The notes: a model not told the origin generated them from the letters alone. A stretch of 64,000 nucleotides of DNA from Cupriavidus gilardii (GCF_013314895.1 NZ_JABTYE010000008.1:124001-188000), one strand, 5' to 3'. Positions 42,196-52,946 are shown, counted from the first letter of the stretch. Translations and numbers: made by a program.

Positions 42196-44301
42196 ATGCC
42201 GCTCGAGTTCGTCATCTCGTCGTCCGGCGCAGCGATCGCCGCCGCGTCGCGACATCCCGCCCCACCCGCTTCAGACGGCATTGCCATGCCGCCGGAAGCG
42301 GGCCGGATCAGGCTCGACACACTGCCAAAGTGCGTGCTCGCGCAGGTGGCCGGGCGGCTCGACGCCGGGGCGACGGTCGCGCTGTGCCGCGCCTCGAAGC
42401 GCCTGCATGCCGCGCTGGAACGCGACTTCGCCGCGCCGATCCGGCTTGCCGAGCGTCTGCCGTGGATCGTTGCCAATGGCGCCTTTCAGCGCTGGCTGCG
42501 CGACGCCCAGCAGATCGCGCCCGCGCAGCTTCACCGGTTGCCGGTGATGGCGCAGCTGCAGCACCTCCATCCGGACCTCCGCCAGCGGGCGCTCGGTGCG
42601 ATGCTGTCGACGCTGTCCACCACGCCACCGGCGCAGCGTGCGGACAGCTTCGACACAGTGCTCGCGCTGGCGCGCGCGAATCGTGTGGGCCCGTTGACGG
42701 ACTGGATCCGGTCGGCACCCGGCGGCGAGTTTCGCCTGCGGGGTACGGCCGAATGGGTCGAGCTCGCACTGACGCTGCCCGCGTGCGGGTGCACGGCGAT
42801 GCTCGATGCGCTCGCCATCCGGCTCTCGCGCGAGAACGTCGGCCAGTGGAGAGACTTGCTCGATGCCATGCTGGCCCGCGCCCGCACCATGCGCGGCCCC
42901 GACCAGCGCGCCGCGCTGCTGACCGCGCTGGCACGGGCGCTGGCGCGGCCGTTCGTCGATATCGGCGGCATGCCGTGGCGCGCCGCGCTGTGGCACGAGG
43001 CGCTGCACCAGTGCGGCTCGCTGCCATCCGCGATGCGGCTGCCGATCTGGGTCGAACTGGCCAAAGGCGCCGCGCACGAACTCTCCGCGGCCGCCGACGG
43101 CGACGTAGCGGCGCAGCCCGCCGATACCTGCTGGCACAGCATCATCGAGGTCATCGCGCGTCAGATGACCCCGGCGCAAGCCAGCGAGGCGATGGTCGCC
43201 ATGGTGGAGGCGGTGGATGGGCATGCCGAACTTGCCGACGACGTGGGGCCGTTGATCGCGCTGATGGCAGCGGCGAGCCGGCTGCCCGACCCGCTGGCCG
43301 TGCCGGTGCTGACCCGCGTGATCGAGCAGGCGCATCGCAACGCCTCCAGCGAAGTGTTCCGGTCAATATGGATTGCCGTATTCGATGCTTCCCATGCTCT
43401 GGAGCCCGTGCTGCAGCAGAAGGTGTTGGGCGCGCTGGGCCAGCGCCTCGGCTACGCGGACGGCATGGTCGACCGCTGGCTCGCGCTGACCGAGCGCGTG
43501 GCCGCGCTGCCCACGGCGCTGCGGTTCCGGCCCCTGCTGGACGTGCTCCACAGCGAAATGAATCCGGAGTTGCCGGCCGCGATCACGGTGCCGCGTCTGA
43601 TGACGCTGCTCGACGGTTTCGACGACGACGACCGTCCCACGATGCTGGCGGCCATGATGCACGTGTACAACGACGACCTGCCCTCGTGGCGCGCCATGGT
43701 CCATGCCGCAGTTCAACTGCCGTTGCGCCAGCGGCTCGGGCCATTTCTCGCTATCGCACAGAATCTGGCCACCGGTTGTGCGCTGCCCGAGGTGGGCACC
43801 CCGCTGGCGGCGCGCCCCTACGAGGTGTCGTTTGCCACCTGGCCGACGGCCGAGCCGCAGGCGCGGCGCCAGTTCACCGAGCTGCTTGGCATGCTGACCT
43901 GGGCCGACCGCGGCGCCCTATTGCTGTCGCTGGCACCTTGCGCCCACTTCGACAGGATGATCTGGCTGATCGAGGAAGGCATGCAGCTTCCCCGCAGCGG
44001 GCGGCACGAAGTCAGGCTGTTGACGACGCTGGCCGAGCGGGCCAACCGGCTGACCGACATCAACGACGCCGTCCGGATCCTGCCGGCGTTGGCGCGCGCC
44101 ATCTGCACCTTGCCGCCCGATCAGTGCGCCTCGGCGGTGTACTGGCTCGCCGATGCCTGCGCAAAGCACAACCTGAGGGGCTTGTTCGACCCGGTGCGCG
44201 ACCGCTTTGACCGCGTGCTGCCGAGCGAGGACAGTCGGCCGGGCCCGCTGGCGCGCGGCGCTCTCAAACGGAAGGCGCCGGTGCCGGACATCGACGGCTG
44301 A
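42196..44301 (+). CDS. F-box-like helical-repeat protein, orphan (candidate secreted effector)
   Basis: A 701-residue protein that I cannot assign. The first 35 residues are Ser/Ala/Pro-rich without charge (a type-III-signal-like stretch). Residues 38-80 resemble an F-box: IRLDTLPKCVLAQVAGRL, then ALCRASKRLHAALERDF. The rest is helical with repeated Leu/Ala text (about 35-residue steps such as LPTALRFRPLLDVLHSEM), suggestive of HEAT- or ARM-like repeats. The C-terminus ends in RGALKRKAPVPDIDG. The ATG at 42196 has GGAGA 7 bases ahead. It is transcribed away from flhB and against cheZ, alone inside the motility cluster. F-box proteins in bacteria are almost always effectors aimed at eukaryotic hosts; function here is inference. 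Confidence 0.55.
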   Translation: MPLEFVISSSGAAIAAASRHPAPPASDGIAMPPEAGRIRLDTLPKCVLAQVAGRLDAGATVALCRASKRLHAALERDFAAPIRLAERLPWIVANGAFQRWLRDAQQIAPAQLHRLPVMAQLQHLHPDLRQRALGAMLSTLSTTPPAQRADSFDTVLALARANRVGPLTDWIRSAPGGEFRLRGTAEWVELALTLPACGCTAMLDALAIRLSRENVGQWRDLLDAMLARARTMRGPDQRAALLTALARALARPFVDIGGMPWRAALWHEALHQCGSLPSAMRLPIWVELAKGAAHELSAAADGDVAAQPADTCWHSIIEVIARQMTPAQASEAMVAMVEAVDGHAELADDVGPLIALMAAASRLPDPLAVPVLTRVIEQAHRNASSEVFRSIWIAVFDASHALEPVLQQKVLGALGQRLGYADGMVDRWLALTERVAALPTALRFRPLLDVLHSEMNPELPAAITVPRLMTLLDGFDDDDRPTMLAAMMHVYNDDLPSWRAMVHAAVQLPLRQRLGPFLAIAQNLATGCALPEVGTPLAARPYEVSFATWPTAEPQARRQFTELLGMLTWADRGALLLSLAPCAHFDRMIWLIEEGMQLPRSGRHEVRLLTTLAERANRLTDINDAVRILPALARAICTLPPDQCASAVYWLADACAKHNLRGLFDPVRDRFDRVLPSEDSRPGPLARGALKRKAPVPDIDG

Positions 44302-44343
44302 GTGCGACGGCCGTTGCGTTGGTGCCCCGGCGCGCGACAGGCT

Positions 44344-44982
44344 TCAGAAGCCCAGGCTCGCCAGCAGGTCGTCGACCTGCGACTGGTCCGACACCACGTC
44401 GTGCTTGCCTTCCGGATTGACCTGCGGTCCGTTCATCAGCGTCGCCGGGCCGCTTTCCACGCGGCGCTCGGCCGGGACATTGTCGATCAGCATCTGCAGC
44501 AGTTCCTGCTCCAGCGTCTGGATCATGTCCATCATCTTCTTGATGACCTGACCGGTCAGATCCTGGAAGTCCTGCGCCATCATGATGTCCAGCAGGTGGC
44601 TGCCGGTGGCGCGGGCCTGTGCCGGCACGTCGGTCAGGAACGCCCGGGTGTCCAGCACCAGCTCGCGCGCATCGGCCAGCCCGACCGGTCGCGCAAACCA
44701 GTCCTCCCAGCGCTTGTCGAGCGCCTCGGCCTGCTTCTCGAGCCCTGCCTGAATCGGCTGCGCCAGCTCGACCGCATTCAGCGTGCGTTCGGCCGCCTTC
44801 TCGGTCATGTTGGCAATGTAGCTGAGCCGGTCGCGGGCATCGGGAATGGCCTGGGCCGCGCGCTCGATCTCCTTGTCCAAGCCCAGCTCGCGCATGCTGT
44901 CGCGCAGCATGCGAGTCAGGCTGCCGATACGCTGGATGATCTGCTCGGCGGACTCGATATTGATATTCGACGTGGTGGACAT
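44344..44982 (-). CDS. cheZ: CheY-P phosphatase CheZ
   Basis: A 212-residue CheZ, which speeds dephosphorylation of CheY-P. The conserved text [16 protein letters not shown] and the catalytic segment [20 protein letters not shown] (with the expected Gln) are present, and the C-terminus [15 protein letters not shown] is the CheY-binding helix. ATG 44982 is preferred to the frame start at 45075. It follows cheY by 10 bp and is the last gene of the cheA-proximal chemotaxis set. It converges on the F-box-like gene. Confidence 0.96.
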   Translation of the reverse strand: MSTTSNINIESAEQIIQRIGSLTRMLRDSMRELGLDKEIERAAQAIPDARDRLSYIANMTEKAAERTLNAVELAQPIQAGLEKQAEALDKRWEDWFARPVGLADARELVLDTRAFLTDVPAQARATGSHLLDIMMAQDFQDLTGQVIKKMMDMIQTLEQELLQMLIDNVPAERRVESGPATLMNGPQVNPEGKHDVVSDQSQVDDLLASLGF

Positions 44983-44992
44983 AACGGCTGCC

Positions 44993-45388
44993 TCAAGCCC
45001 CTTCCTTGGCGATCTTCTCGAAGATCTTGGTGATCTTCTCGTCCAGCGTCGCCGCCGTGAACGGCTTGACCACATAGCCGTTGGCGCCCGCCTGCGCGGC
45101 CGCGATGATGTTTTCCTTCTTGGCCTCGGCCGTCACCATCAGCACCGGCGTCTTGGCGATCGCCGGATCGGCGCGAATGCCCTGCAGCATGGTCAGGCCA
45201 TCCATATTGGGCATGTTCCAGTCCGAGACCACGAACTGGAAGCTGCCGTCCTTGACCTTCTCCAGGCCCGCGGCGCCGTCCTCGGCTTCCTCGACGTTGG
45301 AGAAACCCAGCTCCTTGAGCAGGTTGCGGATGATGCGGCGCATGGTCGGAAAGTCGTCGACCACCAGGATCTTCATGTTCTTGTCCAC
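44993..45388 (-). CDS. cheY: Chemotaxis response regulator CheY
   Basis: A 131-residue single receiver domain that controls motor direction. The acidic pair ([10 protein letters not shown]), the phosphoacceptor ([12 protein letters not shown]), the Thr of [13 protein letters not shown] and the Lys of GYVVKPF are all conserved, so it is close to the E. coli type. It starts at GTG 45388 with GGAG a few bases ahead; the ATG at 45376 is within the conserved start (MKILVVDD). 81 bp after cheB. Confidence 0.97.
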   Translation of the reverse strand: MDKNMKILVVDDFPTMRRIIRNLLKELGFSNVEEAEDGAAGLEKVKDGSFQFVVSDWNMPNMDGLTMLQGIRADPAIAKTPVLMVTAEAKKENIIAAAQAGANGYVVKPFTAATLDEKITKIFEKIAKEGA

Positions 45389-45428
45389 TCTACGGCTCCA
45401 ATACGGTTGTGGATGATTGCGTCTATCC

Positions 45429-45461
45429 GGACGCGCCGCGCAGGCATGCCGCGGCGCGTCC
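45429..45461. terminator. GC-rich hairpin between cheB and cheY
   Basis: GGACGCGCCGC (45429-45439) pairs with GCGGCGCGTCC (45451-45461) around an 11-base loop in the cheB-cheY gap. There is no T-run, so it may be an RNA processing or stabilising structure. Confidence 0.45.
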
Positions 45462-45469
45462 GCGTTCTG

Positions 45470-46546
45470 TCAAACTCGCTGCGCGCGCGCACCGAAGGTG
45501 GCCAGCCGCGCCATCACGCGCTGGCTGATGGCCGGCAGCGGCACCACCTCGTGCACCCCGCCCGCGGCGATGGCTTCCTTCGGCATGCCGAACACGATGC
45601 AGCTCTGCTCGTCCTGCGCCAGGTTGTAGGCGCCGGCCTCGTGCATCCGCAGCATGCCGCGCGCGCCGTCGCGGCCCATGCCGGTCAGGATCACGCCGAT
45701 GGCGTTCTTGCCCGCATGCACGGCGGCCGAGTCGAACAGCACATCGACCGACGGCCGATGCCGGTTGACCGGCGGGTCCTGCGACAGGTGGGCGACATAG
45801 TTGGCGCCGCTGCGCGCCAGCAGCAGGTGCTGGTCGCCCGGTGCGATATAGGCGTAGCCGGGCAGCACCCGCTCGCCGTGTTCGGCCTCCTTGACCGTGA
45901 TGCGGCACAGGCCGTCGAGCCGCTGCGCGAACGAGCGCGTAAAGCCGGCAGGCATATGCTGGACGATCAGCACTGCGGGCGCGTCCGGCGGCAGCGGCAT
46001 CAGAAATTCCTTGATGGCCTCGGTGCCGCCGGTCGAAGCGCCGACGATGATCAGCTTTTCGGTCGACAGCAGCGGCGTGCGCAGCATCGGCGCCGGCGCG
46101 ACCGGCTGGGCGCCCGGCGCAGCGGCAGGCCGCAGGCGCGCCCGCGAGGCGGCGCGCAGCTTGTCGGCGATGGTGTCGGTGTACTCGAGCAGGCCGTCAC
46201 GGATACCGAGCTTGGGCTTGGTGATGAAGTCGACCGCGCCCAGTTCCAGCGCGCGCATCGTGATCTCGGACCCGCGCTCGGTCAGCGACGACACCATCAG
46301 TACCGGCATCGGCCGCAGCCGCATCAGACGCTCGAGGAAATCGAGCCCGTCCATGCGCGGCATTTCGACGTCCAGCGTCAGCACATCGGGGTTCAGGCGC
46401 TTGATCATCTCGCGCGCGACCAGCGGGTCCGGCGCGGTGCCGACCACCTCCATGTCCGGCTGGCTGTTGATGATCTCCGTCATCAGGCTGCGGATCAGCG
46501 CGGAGTCGTCCACGCAAAGCACCTTGATCTTGGCGGCGGCGGTCAT
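45470..46546 (-). CDS. cheB: Protein-glutamate methylesterase CheB
   Basis: A 358-residue receptor demethylase/deamidase. An N-terminal receiver domain ([26 protein letters not shown]) is joined by an Ala/Pro linker to the catalytic domain. The catalytic Ser lies in GASTGGTEA, the His in VQHMPAGF, and the Asp in GMGRDGARG. It acts on chemoreceptors such as the two in this window. It follows cheD by 21 bp in a run cheW-cheR-cheD-cheB-cheY-cheZ. Confidence 0.97.
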   Translation of the reverse strand: MTAAAKIKVLCVDDSALIRSLMTEIINSQPDMEVVGTAPDPLVAREMIKRLNPDVLTLDVEMPRMDGLDFLERLMRLRPMPVLMVSSLTERGSEITMRALELGAVDFITKPKLGIRDGLLEYTDTIADKLRAASRARLRPAAAPGAQPVAPAPMLRTPLLSTEKLIIVGASTGGTEAIKEFLMPLPPDAPAVLIVQHMPAGFTRSFAQRLDGLCRITVKEAEHGERVLPGYAYIAPGDQHLLLARSGANYVAHLSQDPPVNRHRPSVDVLFDSAAVHAGKNAIGVILTGMGRDGARGMLRMHEAGAYNLAQDEQSCIVFGMPKEAIAAGGVHEVVPLPAISQRVMARLATFGARAQRV

Positions 46547-46567
46547 GTCGAAACAGGTCCTTCGAAT

Positions 46568-47215
46568 TCAGGAAACGGTGGAAGCGGCGCCGCGCCGCCC
46601 GAACAGCTCGACGCCGCCGCGTACCGGCGTCGACGAAATGGCACGCGCCAGCGCGCGTTCGCTGCGTTCGACGACCGCCTGGTCGTCCTGGCGCGTCAGC
46701 CGGCGCACCAGCGCGAGGCCCGTCTGCGGGAAATAGCTGACCCGGCGCGCGTGCGGTCCGCGCAGGTCCTGCGCCGCGACGCGGATCTCTTCGGTCTTCA
46801 GATAGCGCAGCACGAACTCGGCGTTGCGGTCGCCGATGTTCAGCGTCGTCATGTTGGCCAGTACCGCGCCGCCGCCGAAGACCTTGGCCTCGAGCCGCTC
46901 CCGCCGCGCGCCCATCTTCAGCAGCTCGTTGATCAGCACCTCGAGCGCATAGCAGCCGTAGCGCATGGACGCGGACAGCACGCGATCGGGCCCGGCGTTC
47001 TCGTCGTCCGGCAGCATGAAGTGGTTCATGCCGCCAATGCCTGCCTTCTCGTCGCGGATGCAGGCGGCGACGCAGGAGCCGAGCACCGTAGTCAGCACCA
47101 CGTCGTCGCGCGTGACGTAATACTCGTTGGGCAGCAGCTTGATGGCCTGCTTGCCGAACTCGCGGTCGAAGTAGGTGCGGGTGGCGATCGCCTCCGGCAG
47201 CTGCGGCGTCTGCAT
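46568..47215 (-). CDS. cheD: Receptor deamidase CheD
   Basis: A 215-residue glutamine deamidase. [28 protein letters not shown] has the catalytic Cys (GSCV) and His, and [13 protein letters not shown] follows; the residues are intact. ATG 47215 overlaps the TGA of cheR (ATGA), and the long frame to 47848 is a shadow of cheR. It is in a chemotaxis run with cheZ, whereas many bacteria with CheD use CheC. Confidence 0.96.
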   Translation of the reverse strand: MQTPQLPEAIATRTYFDREFGKQAIKLLPNEYYVTRDDVVLTTVLGSCVAACIRDEKAGIGGMNHFMLPDDENAGPDRVLSASMRYGCYALEVLINELLKMGARRERLEAKVFGGGAVLANMTTLNIGDRNAEFVLRYLKTEEIRVAAQDLRGPHARRVSYFPQTGLALVRRLTRQDDQAVVERSERALARAISSTPVRGGVELFGRRGAASTVS

Positions 47216-48114
47216 CAGGCGGCTCCGGTCCTGGCAGCGCCGGGCGCCAGCTCGTAGACGGTCTGCCCGCGCAGCTGGAAGGCGCGCGTCACGTAGGAGA
47301 AATTTTCCGAATGGCCGGCGAACAGCAGGCCATGCGGCTTGAGCAGCGGGACGAAGCGCTCCAGGATGCGGCCCTGGGTCGGCTTGTCGAAATAGATCAT
47401 CACGTTGCGGCAGAAGATCGCATCGAAGCGCTCGCGGATGCCCCAGTCGGGCGCCAGCAGGTTCAGCGGTTCGAACGTGATCGTCGAGGCGAGCTCGGGC
47501 TTGACCTTGACCTGACCGGCACGCTGCCCGGTGCCTTTCAGGAAGAACCGCTTGAGCCGTTCCTGCGACAGCCGCGCGACCTGGTCGGCCGAATAGACGC
47601 CGGTCCGCGCCTTGGCCAGGACCTGCGTGTCGATGTCGGTGGCCAGCACGGTGGCCGCCCGCTCGCCGAGCGCCTCGGCCAGCGTGATCGCAATCGAATA
47701 GGGCTCCTCGCCGGTCGACGCCGCCGCGCACCAGACCGAATACGGCCGGCCGATCCGCTTGGCGTGCTCGGCCAGCAGCGGGAAGTGATGTGCCTCGCGG
47801 AAGAACGAGGTCAGATTGGTGGTCAGCGCGTTGGTGAAGAACTCCCACTCGCCCGAGTACTCGTCGGCTTCGAGCAGCGCCAGATAGCTGGCGAAGTCGT
47901 TCAGCTGCAGCGCGCGCAGGCGCCGCGCCAGCCGGCTGTAGACCATCTCGCGCTTCTGCGCGCCCAGCGAAATGCCGGCGCGGCGGTGGATCAGCGCGCG
48001 CACCTTGTCGAAATCGCGGTCGGTCAGCAGGAAGTCGCGCGCGTCGTCCCGCAGGGCGGCGGGCGGCATGGCGGGGGCCGCGGCGCGGGGAGCTGGGGTT
48101 CGATGCGGCGTCAT
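47215..48114 (-). CDS. cheR: Chemoreceptor methyltransferase CheR
   Basis: A 299-residue SAM-dependent methyltransferase. The N-terminal helices ([25 protein letters not shown], with [19 protein letters not shown]) and [15 protein letters not shown] precede the SAM-binding core ([28 protein letters not shown]) and the [18 protein letters not shown] motif. It methylates receptor glutamates. The first 25 residues are Pro/Ala-rich. It follows cheW by 106 bp that hold a 12-bp repeat. Confidence 0.97.
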   Translation of the reverse strand: MTPHRTPAPRAAAPAMPPAALRDDARDFLLTDRDFDKVRALIHRRAGISLGAQKREMVYSRLARRLRALQLNDFASYLALLEADEYSGEWEFFTNALTTNLTSFFREAHHFPLLAEHAKRIGRPYSVWCAAASTGEEPYSIAITLAEALGERAATVLATDIDTQVLAKARTGVYSADQVARLSQERLKRFFLKGTGQRAGQVKVKPELASTITFEPLNLLAPDWGIRERFDAIFCRNVMIYFDKPTQGRILERFVPLLKPHGLLFAGHSENFSYVTRAFQLRGQTVYELAPGAARTGAA

Positions 48115-48120
48115 GTCTGC

Positions 48121-48168
48121 GGGTGGGTCGACGTGGGTGGCGACGTGGGTGGCGACGGGGGTCGCGAT
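48121..48168. repeat. 12-bp direct repeat between cheW and cheR
   Basis: GTGGGTGGCGAC occurs exactly at 48133 and 48145, flanked by imperfect units on both sides, giving about four 12-base steps just upstream of cheR. Confidence 0.65.
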
Positions 48169-48220
48169 GCGGCGAAGCGGTGGCGAAGGCGAGCGGCGCG
48201 TGGGTGGCGCTCGCCCACGC

Positions 48221-48715
48221 TCAGGCGGTCTCGCCTTCGATCAGTTCCATCTCGGGGCTGGTCATCATCCGTTCGATGTCGAGCAGGATCAGCATGCGGC
48301 CTTCGACGGTCGCAAGACCCGTCAGATGTTCGGTCGACACCGACACGCCGAACTCCGGCGCCGGCTTGATCGCCTCGCCGGTCAGCGTCAGCACGTCCGA
48401 CACGCCGTCGACCACGATGCCGACCACACGGCCGGCGATGTTCAGGATGATGACGACCGTCTGGTGGTCGTACTTGACGTTGCCGAGGCGGAACTTCATG
48501 CGCAGGTCGACGATCGGCACGATCACGCCGCGCAGGTTGGTCACGCCCTTGATGAAGTCCGGCGCATTGGCGATCCGCGTCACGCCGTCGTAGCTGCGGA
48601 TCTCCTGCACCTTCAGGATGTCGATGCCGTATTCCTCGGAGCCGAGCGTGAACACCAGGAATTCCTGGCCCGCCGCCTCGCTTCCGGGGGTATCGCTATG
48701 TCCGATGCCGGCCAT
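48221..48715 (-). CDS. cheW: Chemotaxis scaffold CheW
   Basis: A 164-residue adaptor that couples receptors to CheA. The CheW fold text is complete: [43 protein letters not shown], and [14 protein letters not shown]. The ATG at 48715 follows AAGGAG. It lies 72 bp after cheA, and the gap holds a short hairpin with stems GTCGTC/GACGAC near 48745. A second cheW is at 58906. Confidence 0.97.
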   Translation of the reverse strand: MAGIGHSDTPGSEAAGQEFLVFTLGSEEYGIDILKVQEIRSYDGVTRIANAPDFIKGVTNLRGVIVPIVDLRMKFRLGNVKYDHQTVVIILNIAGRVVGIVVDGVSDVLTLTGEAIKPAPEFGVSVSTEHLTGLATVEGRMLILLDIERMMTSPEMELIEGETA

Positions 48716-48787
48716 GATGTGTTGCTCCTTGTTGATTCCTTGTCGTCCCCGCCTTCGCGGAGACGACGGCAGTGGTACGCGTTGCCC

Positions 48788-50848
48788 TTACGCCAGCGCC
48801 GGCTCGTGGCGCCGCACGCCGGTGCGCTGCAGCGCGGCCACGTCGACGATCAGCGCCACGCTGCCGTCGCCGAGGATGGTTGCCGCCGAAATGCCGGGCA
48901 CCTTGCGGTAGTTGGTCTCCAGGTTCTTCAGCACGACCTGGTGCTGGCCGATCAGCTGGTCGACCAGCAGCGCGAAACGCTTGCCTTCGGCCTGCAGGAT
49001 GATGGCGATGCCCTGGGTCGGCTCCTGCACCGCGTTCTCGACGTTGAAGACGCGGTGCAGTTCCAGCAGCGGCAGGTATTCGCCGCGCACGTGCATCACC
49101 CGCTCGGTATTGGCGGCGGTGCGCACATCGTCGGCCTTGGGCTGCAGCGACTCCATCACGCAGTTCAGCGGCAGGATGAAGGTTTCCTCGCCGACCTTGA
49201 CCGACATGCCGTCGAGGATCGCCAGCGTCAGCGGCAGCACGATGCGGGTGGTGGTGCCGTTGCCGGGGCGCGAGCTGATTTCGACGTGGCCGCCCATCTC
49301 CTGGATGTTGCGCTTGACCACGTCCATGCCGACGCCGCGGCCGGACAGATCGGTGACCGCCTCGGCGGTCGAGAAGCCCGGGGCGAAGATCAGCTGCCAC
49401 ACCTCCTCGTCGCTCATGCTCTCGGACACCGGCAGGCCGTTCTGCATCGCCTTGGCCAGGATCTTGTCGCGGCGCAGGCCGCCGCCGTCGTCGCTGACCT
49501 CGATCACGATATTGCCGCCGTGGTGCTGCGCCGACAGGATCAGCTGGCCGGTCGGATCCTTGCCCGCGGCGACGCGCTTGTCCGGCGTCTCGATGCCGTG
49601 GTCCAGGCTGTTGCGCACCAGATGAGTCAGCGGATCGATGATCCGTTCGATCAGACTCTTGTCCAGTTCGGTGGCCTTGCCGAAGGTCACCAGGTCGATC
49701 TGCTTGCCGAGCTTCGCGGCCAGGTCGCGGACCAGGCGCGGGAAGCGCGAGAACACATAGTCCATCGGCATCATGCGGATCGACATCACCGCTTCCTGCA
49801 GATCGCGCGCGTTGCGCTCGAGCTGGCCCATGCCGGAGAACAGGCGGTCGAACAGCACCGGGTCGAGCGACGACGCGGTCTGCGCCAGCATCGATTGCGT
49901 GATCACCAGTTCGCCGACCAGGTTGATGATCTGGTCGACCTTCTCGGTCGGCACGCGGATCGAGCCCGACTCCTGATGATGAGCGGCGGCGGCGCCGGCC
50001 TTGGCGCGCTCCTTGTCCTTGGCGGGGGCTGCCGCGGGTGCGGCTGCGGCTGCTGCTGCGGCAGGGGCCGGCGCGGCCTCCGTCTCGGCGGCGGCAGGCG
50101 CGGCGCTTGCGGCAGCCGGGGCTGCGCCGCCTGCAGGTTCGATCGCGATCTGCTCGGCGTCGATCACGAAGCAGCAGACCGCGACGATATCGTCGGGGCT
50201 GCATTGCGTCGCCAGCTCGATCGCCAGCTCGCCGTCCGTCTGCGTCTCGCCGAGGATCTCGCCCAGATTGCCGAGCTCCTCGCGCAGCAGTGCCTGGTCG
50301 TCCTTCGACACCTTGAGCAGGCGCACCTTCAGCGCGCCGCCGGCCGATGCCGTGACGGCACCGGCGGCCGGTGCGGACGCGCTGGCCGGCGCCGGCACGG
50401 CGGCCGCGGCAGCCGCTACCGGCGCGGGCGCGGGCGCGGGCGCCTCGCCGCCGGTCTCGTAGGCCAGCTGCTGCAGCACCGCACAGATGCGCGCAAGGGT
50501 CTGCGGATCGGGTTCGGTGCCGTTGCGGTAGGCGTTGAGCTGGTCTTGCAACACGTCCTTGGTTTCCAGAAAGGTATCGATGATGGCCCTGGACAACGCC
50601 AGTTCACGGCGGCGCGTGCGGTCCAGCAGATTCTCGAGCAGGTGGGTGGTCTCGGTCAGCGCGCTGAAGCCGAAGGTCGCCGCTCCGCCCTTGATCGAAT
50701 GCGCCGCGCGGAAGATCGCATTGAGGTCTTCCGCGTCGGGCGCCTCGATGTCGAGGCCGAGCAGCAACTGCTCCATTTCAACGAGCAGCTCTTCCGCTTC
50801 CTCGAAGAAGGTCTGATAGAACTGCGTGATATCGATATCGACAGACAT
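48788..50848 (-). CDS. cheA: Chemotaxis histidine kinase CheA
   Basis: A 686-residue CheA. Order: HPt domain with the phosphorylated His in AAHSIKGGAATFGF (near residue 49); an Ala/Pro linker; a P2-like region around 160-230; a second Ala/Pro-rich linker; dimerisation and kinase domains with the N box NSLDHGIE, G1 GRGVGMDVVKRN and G2 GNGTTTRIVLPL; and the C-terminal CheW-like P5 domain. The start ATG follows AGGACGG. It is 107 bp after motB, a gap with a candidate sigma-28 promoter, so it may be expressed both with flhDC-motAB and late. Confidence 0.97.
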   Translation of the reverse strand: MSVDIDITQFYQTFFEEAEELLVEMEQLLLGLDIEAPDAEDLNAIFRAAHSIKGGAATFGFSALTETTHLLENLLDRTRRRELALSRAIIDTFLETKDVLQDQLNAYRNGTEPDPQTLARICAVLQQLAYETGGEAPAPAPAPVAAAAAAVPAPASASAPAAGAVTASAGGALKVRLLKVSKDDQALLREELGNLGEILGETQTDGELAIELATQCSPDDIVAVCCFVIDAEQIAIEPAGGAAPAAASAAPAAAETEAAPAPAAAAAAAAPAAAPAKDKERAKAGAAAAHHQESGSIRVPTEKVDQIINLVGELVITQSMLAQTASSLDPVLFDRLFSGMGQLERNARDLQEAVMSIRMMPMDYVFSRFPRLVRDLAAKLGKQIDLVTFGKATELDKSLIERIIDPLTHLVRNSLDHGIETPDKRVAAGKDPTGQLILSAQHHGGNIVIEVSDDGGGLRRDKILAKAMQNGLPVSESMSDEEVWQLIFAPGFSTAEAVTDLSGRGVGMDVVKRNIQEMGGHVEISSRPGNGTTTRIVLPLTLAILDGMSVKVGEETFILPLNCVMESLQPKADDVRTAANTERVMHVRGEYLPLLELHRVFNVENAVQEPTQGIAIILQAEGKRFALLVDQLIGQHQVVLKNLETNYRKVPGISAATILGDGSVALIVDVAALQRTGVRRHEPALA

Positions 50849-50896
50849 GACCGTCCTGAATCACTGATTGCTTAGCATTGCGCCGTTACCAGCTGG

Positions 50897-50923
50897 TTAT
50901 CGACCTCGGCGACGGTCTTATTA
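50897..50923 (-). promoter_or_regulatory. Candidate sigma-28-type promoter for cheA
   Basis: On the minus strand TAATAAGA (50923-50916), 11 bases, then GTCGATAA (50904-50897). The -10 is 7 of 8 with GCCGATAA; the -35 is weak (4 of 8). It lies about 49-75 bp upstream of cheA. Confidence 0.5.
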
Positions 50924-50955
50924 AATTTTGTTACTGATTTAAGCGCCAAGCCTTT

Positions 50956-51906
50956 CTACTGCGCCCGCGCCGCCGACGCGCCGGTCGCCTCGACCATCCC
51001 CTGCTGCAGCGCCTCGGCCGATTCGCCCGCCTTGGCACGCACCGCGACCTCCGCCGCGCTGGCGTTCTCCGCCTCGAAGCGGGCCTGGGCGCGCTGGTTC
51101 AGCACCACGATGCTGATGCGGCGGTTGACGGGGGCCAGCGAATCCTGCTTGTCCAGCGGCATGGTGGCGGCCAGGCCGAGCACGCGCAGCACCTTGCCTT
51201 CCTGCATGCCGCCGGCGATCAGCTCCTGGCGGGAGGCATTGGCGCGATCGGCCGACAGCTCCCAGTTCGAGTAAGTGCGCTCGCCGTTCATGTAGGTGGC
51301 CGAATCGGTATGGCCCGACAGGCTGACCTTGTTCGGCATCTCGTTGAGCACCGGCCCGATCTCGCGCAGGATGTCGCGCATGTACGGCTCGACCACCGCC
51401 TTGCCGGTGCGGAACATCGGCCGGTTCTGCGTATCGAGGATCTGGATGCGCAGCCCTTCGCTGGTGATGTCCAGCAGCAGCTGCGGACGGAACTGGCGCA
51501 GCACCGGGTTGTTCTCGATCAGCTGCTCGAGCCGTTGCTTCAACGCGCGCAGCCGTTCGGTCTCGAGCTGGTCGCGGCGCTTCTGCAGCGATTGCGGATC
51601 GTCCTCGCGCATGCGTCGCGTTTCGCCGTCCTTGCTGGCCGGGTCGATGCCGCCGCCGGGAATCACGCTCGGCGACTCGCTGGTCTTCTGGCCGCCGGCG
51701 ATCGCCACCTTCAGCGGCGTACGGAAATACTCGGCCACCTGCACCAGATCCTTCGGCGTCGAGGTGCTCAGCAGCCACAGCACCAGGAAGAACGCCATCA
51801 TCGCCGTCATGAAATCGGCGTAGGCGATCTTCCAGCTGTGGTTGCCGTGCGGCTTGCCGTGGGCGGCAGCGCGGCGGACGACGATGGGGCGCGCTTGTTC
51901 GGTCAT
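50956..51906 (-). CDS. motB: Flagellar stator protein MotB
   Basis: A 316-residue stator subunit with one membrane helix. [22 protein letters not shown] holds the proton-relay Asp in the usual position. The C-terminal OmpA-like domain binds peptidoglycan ([29 protein letters not shown], and [12 protein letters not shown]). The N-terminal basic segment and C-terminal Ala-rich tail are ordinary. It follows motA by 58 bp. Confidence 0.97.
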   Translation of the reverse strand: MTEQARPIVVRRAAAHGKPHGNHSWKIAYADFMTAMMAFFLVLWLLSTSTPKDLVQVAEYFRTPLKVAIAGGQKTSESPSVIPGGGIDPASKDGETRRMREDDPQSLQKRRDQLETERLRALKQRLEQLIENNPVLRQFRPQLLLDITSEGLRIQILDTQNRPMFRTGKAVVEPYMRDILREIGPVLNEMPNKVSLSGHTDSATYMNGERTYSNWELSADRANASRQELIAGGMQEGKVLRVLGLAATMPLDKQDSLAPVNRRISIVVLNQRAQARFEAENASAAEVAVRAKAGESAEALQQGMVEATGASAARAQ

Positions 51907-51964
51907 GCTTGGCCTGCGGTGGACGGACGGATGGACTGGCTCGAGGACTGGCTCGACGGCGCGC

Positions 51965-52828
51965 TTACGTCAGGCTCTTGACTTCGCGCACGTGATCGTC
52001 CAGTTCCAGGAACGACGGACGCTCGCTCGAGTACAGCACCTTGCGGCCGAACTCGACCGCGACCAGCGGCGCATAGCCGTTGAGCGAAGCCAGCAGCGTG
52101 ACCTTGATGCACTGGTACATCTTGACCGTCTCGGCGACCTGGTGCTCGACGCGCGAGGCCAGCGGCGAGACAAAGCCGTAAGCCAGCAGGATGCCGAGGA
52201 AGGTGCCGACCATCGCATGCGCGATCAGCGCGCCCAGCACCGACGGCGGCAGGTCGGCCGAGGCCAGCGCGTGCACCACCCCCATCACCGCGGCGACGAT
52301 GCCGAAGGCGGGCAGCGCATCGCCGACCCGCGCCAGCGCGTGGGCGGGCACTTCGGCCTCGTGCTTGAAGGTCTCGATCTCGTGGTCCATCAGGGCCTCG
52401 ATCTCGAAGGCATTCATGTTGCCGTTGACCATCATGCGCAGATAGTCGGTCAGGAATTCCATCATCGCCGGGTCGGCGAGGATGCGCGGATACTGGCTGA
52501 AGACGCTGCTGGCCGCGGGATCGGCGATTTCCTTCTCGAGGAACAGGATGCCCTCGCGGCGCGCCTTGGACAGCAGCACGTACAGCAGCGCCATCACTTC
52601 CATGTACAGCGCCTTGTTGTATTTGCTGCTGCGAAGCAGCTGCGGCAGCGCGCGCAAGGTCGCCTTGATCGCCTTGCCGCTGTTGGCGCTGATGAAGGCG
52701 CCGAGCGCGGCGCCGCCAATGATCACCAGTTCTGCCGGTTGATATAGCGCGCCCATGTGGCCGCCAGTCATGGCGTAACCACCAAGCACCGCCGCCACTA
52801 CGACGACATAGCCAAGAACAACTAGCAC
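51965..52828 (-). CDS. motA: Flagellar stator protein MotA
   Basis: A 287-residue stator channel subunit. MotA text runs from [27 protein letters not shown] through [39 protein letters not shown] to [22 protein letters not shown], with the conserved prolines. The frame opens at 52864, but GTG 52828 with GGGGAATC upstream aligns with family starts (ML-VI-GY). It follows flhC by 118 bp. Confidence 0.97.
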   Translation of the reverse strand: MLVVLGYVVVVAAVLGGYAMTGGHMGALYQPAELVIIGGAALGAFISANSGKAIKATLRALPQLLRSSKYNKALYMEVMALLYVLLSKARREGILFLEKEIADPAASSVFSQYPRILADPAMMEFLTDYLRMMVNGNMNAFEIEALMDHEIETFKHEAEVPAHALARVGDALPAFGIVAAVMGVVHALASADLPPSVLGALIAHAMVGTFLGILLAYGFVSPLASRVEHQVAETVKMYQCIKVTLLASLNGYAPLVAVEFGRKVLYSSERPSFLELDDHVREVKSLT

Positions 52829-52946
52829 GATCGATTCCCCGTCAGAAAAACACGCGTCGGACACGCGCGAACCGGCCCGGGACGGGCACGGCTGAAACTT
52901 CGCGCCGTACCGCCCGGTCTGGCTCGCCGCGCAAGCCCGGCGTGAA

